Below, in pieces: positions 61,353-64,000 of a stretch of 64,000 nt of DNA (within the stretch, counting starts at the first letter, position 1; each line of letters opens with the position of its first letter). Source of the DNA: Paracoccus pantotrophus (lineage in GTDB: Bacteria; Pseudomonadota; Alphaproteobacteria; Rhodobacterales; Rhodobacteraceae); NCBI RefSeq assembly GCF_008824185.1, contig NZ_CP044426.1:62001-126000 (forward strand). Direction: 5' to 3'. The position numbers and the translations under genes are program-made. Below the pieces are notes generated by a model that was given only the letters and a program-made list of their open reading frames with translations, did not search any database and was not told the DNA's origin.

Positions 61353-63002
61353 TCACCTACCCCCGGAACGCGCCAAGGTCCAGCCGATCTGGATCGCCCG
61401 GCCCAGCAGATGCGCGGAAATCACCATCTGCCGCGAGGGGCGCGGCTCGGCCAGGGCGCGGTCGAGCAGGCAGGACGCCTCCAGCCGCAGCTGCCCCACG
61501 CCGTCATGGGTGAACAGCCATTCCTCGCCACCCGGCAGGGTCAGGTGGATGTCCTGCCCCTGCTGGCGGGCCTGGACCTCGGGGTGCAGGTGGAAGCGGA
61601 TGTCGAAGGCCAGTCCCTCCTCCGGACGGACCTGGTCCAGCCGGGCCTGGGCGCTGGCATCCAGCGCCGCCAGCGAATCCTCGCCCTTGAGGCCCATGCC
61701 GTCGGGGTCGAGCCATAGCTCGCGCAGATGCGTCAGCCCGTGGCTGGCCAGCCAGCCGTCATGGCCGGCCAGCAGATGCGCCGGTTCCGGCGAATGCGCC
61801 GGGCCGCAATCCGGGGCGGTCAGGTTGCCCAGCGCGTCGCAATCGCCGGCCCAGACCAGGTCGGGACGCTCGGTCAGGATGTCGGGCTCGCCCTCCTGCC
61901 GGTTCGGGTTCAGCCGCGACGAGGACAGGCCGGCCAGGCACAGCGCCGAATGGCAGGGCGTGGCGCGGCTGGCCCTGGCCCAGAGCGGGCCGAAGCCGTC
62001 GCCGGGGCCGCAATTCACGATCAAGGGCTGGCGCGCCACGGTCAGTTCGAAGGCCAGGGTCGAGGCATGGGCGCGCACCGCCGCCGGACCGCCGGGCGGC
62101 GGCGCCGCATCCAGGATCAGCGTGGTGCGGGCCCGCGCCATGCGGGCAAAGCCCATGGCCAGCCCGCTGGCCGGCAGGGCGGGGCCTTCGGCCGCGCGCA
62201 GGCAGCGGTCGAGCCGCCCGGCCGCGCCGCGCCCGCCGCCATGGAAGCTGGGCAGCGCGCCGTCGGCATGGCGCAGCGCCCGCAGGATCGGCGCGATCTC
62301 GGCGATGATGGCGCGCAGCTCGGGCGGGCAGTCCAGCCCCACCTCTTCGGCGACCTCCTGCGCCCAGACCAGCAGCGCCATCGCCTCCAGCAGCGATTCG
62401 GGCGCGCGCGCCTCGGACAGGGTGGCGACGCCCATGGCGTCGGCCTCTTCGGCCAGGGCGATCAGCGCCGGCTGCGCCAGGGCCTGGCGGTCGCGCAGCG
62501 ACATGGCGCCGATGGCGAGCCCCGCCAGCGCCTCGATCCGGCACAGCCCGTCGGTGCTGTCGAACCATCTGTCGCGCAGGTGAAGCAGGTGCTGGTCGAG
62601 GGCGCGGAAATAGGGCTCGGCCCCGTCGCGGTCCAGGCCCGGCAGGATCATCCCGGCATGGAAGATCCAGCGCAGCACCCGCCGCCCGGCGACCTGGGGC
62701 GCCCATTCCGGCGTCTCGGGCTGCGGCTGACGATGCCGGCGCAGCCAGCGCAGCACATGGTCCTGGGCGATGGCGCGGGCACGGGGCGTGCCCACGGCGG
62801 CAAGATCGTCGAGCCAGCCGAAGCCGGCCAGTTCGGCCGCGACGCTGGCGGGCAGGTCGGCGGCGAAGAAATCGCCCGAGAGCGTGATGCCGCCCAGGTG
62901 CAAGGTACCCGCGGCGATCTGTTCGCCGCGGCCGGGATGGCCGATGGCCTTGGGTTCGGGGCGGCGCAGGAATCCCCGGGGCGCGACGGTGCTATCGGTC
63001 AT
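61353..63002 (-). CDS. Heparinase II/III-like family protein
   Basis: 549 residues. The N-terminal alpha-toroid region contains VLRWIFHAGMILPGLDRD and LRDRWFDSTDGLCRIEAL; the C-terminal beta-sandwich includes LPSFHGGGRG, ARASRATPCHSALCL and FDIRFHLHPEVQARQ. The family acts on acidic polysaccharides in some bacteria, but in Rhodobacteraceae a conserved copy next to purH/rsmB has no known substrate. There is no signal peptide. The second ATG (63002) is chosen; the one at 63011 is possible. Confidence 0.82.
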   Translation of the reverse strand: MTDSTVAPRGFLRRPEPKAIGHPGRGEQIAAGTLHLGGITLSGDFFAADLPASVAAELAGFGWLDDLAAVGTPRARAIAQDHVLRWLRRHRQPQPETPEWAPQVAGRRVLRWIFHAGMILPGLDRDGAEPYFRALDQHLLHLRDRWFDSTDGLCRIEALAGLAIGAMSLRDRQALAQPALIALAEEADAMGVATLSEARAPESLLEAMALLVWAQEVAEEVGLDCPPELRAIIAEIAPILRALRHADGALPSFHGGGRGAAGRLDRCLRAAEGPALPASGLAMGFARMARARTTLILDAAPPPGGPAAVRAHASTLAFELTVARQPLIVNCGPGDGFGPLWARASRATPCHSALCLAGLSSSRLNPNRQEGEPDILTERPDLVWAGDCDALGNLTAPDCGPAHSPEPAHLLAGHDGWLASHGLTHLRELWLDPDGMGLKGEDSLAALDASAQARLDQVRPEEGLAFDIRFHLHPEVQARQQGQDIHLTLPGGEEWLFTHDGVGQLRLEASCLLDRALAEPRPSRQMVISAHLLGRAIQIGWTLARSGGR

Positions 63003-63030
63003 GGGCAACATTCACTAGGACGGCGCAACC

Positions 63031-64000
63031 TTAGGTCCGCTCGGCGGATTTCCGCAAGCGCGCGATGAAGAACCCGTCCATGCCGCCGCGTTCCGGCCAC
63101 AGGTCCGGGCGCAGCCGCAAGCCGCCTCCGGGCGTGATCCAGCCCGGCTCGATGCCGGTGGCGCGGGGCGGCTCGACCGCCAGGCCGGGATGGCGGGCCA
63201 GGGCGGCGGCCAGCTGGTCCTCGCCCTCGGCCGGCAGGAGCGAGCAGGTGGCATAGACCAGCCGCCCGCCGGGCTTGAGCAGCGTGAGTGCATGGTCGAT
63301 CAGCCGCGCCTGCAATCCGGTCAGTTCGGCAAGGCCGGCACCGTCGCGGATGCGCGGCAGCTCGGGATGGCGGCGGATGGTGCCGGTAGCCGAGCAGGGC
63401 GCATCCAGCAGCACCGCGTCCAGCGGCTGGTCGGGGTGCCAGTCCAGCGCATCCGCCGCGACCAGCCGGGCGGAAAGCCGGCAGCGGGCCAGGTTCTCGG
63501 CCACGCGGGCCAGGCGCGGCTCGGAGATGTCCAGCGCCGTGACCTCGGCCCCGGCGGCGGCGAGTTGCAGCGTCTTGCCGCCGGGCGCGGCGCAAAGATC
63601 GGCGATCGCCTCGGCCGGCTGCGGATCGAGCACCCGCACCGCCAGCGCGGCGGCCGCGTCCTGCACCCACCAGTTCCCCTCGGCATAGCCGGGCAGGGCC
63701 GAGACCTGCGCGGCGGCGGGCAGCCGGTGCGAGCCGGTCGGCAGCGCCTCTCCGGGACAATCCGCGTCCCTGGGCGTCAGGTCCAGGGCTGCGCCGGCCT
63801 CATGCGCGGCCTCGATGGCGCGGGCGATATCCTCGCCCCAGGCGGCGACGATGGGGGCGCGCAGCCAGGGCGGCATCTTTTGCGGCGAGAGCCGCGCCCA
63901 GGCCTCGGCGGCGCCGGCGATCTTGCGCAGCACCGCGTTCACCATGCCGGCCGCCGCCTGTCCCTTTGGCCCCGAGGCGCGGGCCAGAGCCACGGCGGCG
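63031..64000 (-). CDS. rsmB: 16S rRNA m5C967 methyltransferase RsmB, N-terminus beyond window
   Basis: The frame runs off the right edge, so the N-terminal NusB-like part is mostly missing. Visible: the end of the RNA-binding domain, then the SAM-binding LCAAPGGKTLQLA and ALDISEPRLARV, the catalytic cysteine in LLDAPCSATGTIRRHP (PC motif) and the release cysteine in YATCSLLPAEGE (TC motif). It methylates C967 of 16S rRNA. It ends 28 bases before the heparinase-like gene on the same strand. Confidence 0.9.
   Translation of the reverse strand, partial: AAVALARASGPKGQAAAGMVNAVLRKIAGAAEAWARLSPQKMPPWLRAPIVAAWGEDIARAIEAAHEAGAALDLTPRDADCPGEALPTGSHRLPAAAQVSALPGYAEGNWWVQDAAAALAVRVLDPQPAEAIADLCAAPGGKTLQLAAAGAEVTALDISEPRLARVAENLARCRLSARLVAADALDWHPDQPLDAVLLDAPCSATGTIRRHPELPRIRDGAGLAELTGLQARLIDHALTLLKPGGRLVYATCSLLPAEGEDQLAAALARHPGLAVEPPRATGIEPGWITPGGGLRLRPDLWPERGGMDGFFIARLRKSAERT

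Overview
The window reads as a high-GC chromosomal stretch from an alphaproteobacterium of the Rhodobacteraceae, most likely Paracoccus or a close relative. This is inferred from the very GC-rich third codon positions, from the family mix (DUF2125, DUF3035/BamF-type lipoprotein, DUF3775, DUF2853, split PqiA, TamA/TamB, CtrA-style flagellar control) and from gene packing with many 4-base ATGA overlaps. No species call is possible from sequence reading alone. I see no rRNA, tRNA, CRISPR array, insertion sequence, phage or plasmid genes.

Layout. 1-2.65 kb: the end of a murein endopeptidase (mepA) overlapping a phytase-like esterase and a serine beta-lactamase-like hydrolase. 2.7-3.4 kb: a queuosine-precursor transporter. 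3.4-3.77 kb: the only gap over 300 bases. It holds a small structured RNA with an 18-codon reading frame, an intrinsic terminator and a long inverted repeat. 3.8-8.0 kb: a thiolase, then a molybdate block (ModE-like regulator, modA, modB, modC). 8.1-16 kb: SLT lipoprotein, lolA, a UbiH-family hydroxylase, an amidase, an aminotransferase and ftsK with a clear terminator. 16-20.3 kb (minus strand): a Tat-exported esterase and a MarR/EmrB/EmrA efflux operon with a palindromic operator. 20.4-26.8 kb: tamA-tamB. 26.9-36.4 kb: glucokinase, ahcY, a HIT protein, DUF2853, enoyl-CoA hydratase, DUF2125, pmbA, an inositol-phosphatase-family protein, a flavin reductase and DUF2867. 36.5-40.6 kb (minus strand): a pqiA-pqiA-pqiB-pqiC lipid-transport operon. 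40.7-46.6 kb: a short flagellar group, motB-flgE-flgK-flgL-flgI. 46.7-52.5 kb: beta-carbonic anhydrase, a small unknown protein, leucyl aminopeptidase, NlpC/P60 hydrolase, a saccharopine-dehydrogenase-like protein and a PQQ-type sugar dehydrogenase. 52.7-64 kb (minus strand): DUF3775, a frameshifted sulfotransferase, mutL, two M16 peptidases, a DUF3035 lipoprotein, lspA, purH, a heparinase-like protein and the start-truncated rsmB.

A theme is envelope biogenesis: MepA, SLT and NlpC/P60 act on the wall; LolA, LspA, TamA/B, the DUF3035 lipoprotein and PqiABC serve outer-membrane protein, lipoprotein and lipid traffic. Much of the rest is core housekeeping, so this is mostly ordinary backbone.

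The most interesting item is the small RNA at about 3.39-3.59 kb. Its mini-ORF has a 14-base Shine-Dalgarno tract almost perfectly complementary to the 16S rRNA 3' tail. The tract lies in an upstream hairpin and can also pair over 11 bp with a segment just before the terminator, giving a possible two-state switch. Also notable are a near-consensus CtrA site before flgE, a palindromic operator before the MarR gene, about 100-residue periodic repeats in TamB, LspA with long basic tails, and frameshifts in pqiA and a sulfotransferase. Those frameshifts lie in or near G/C homopolymers and may be sequencing errors.
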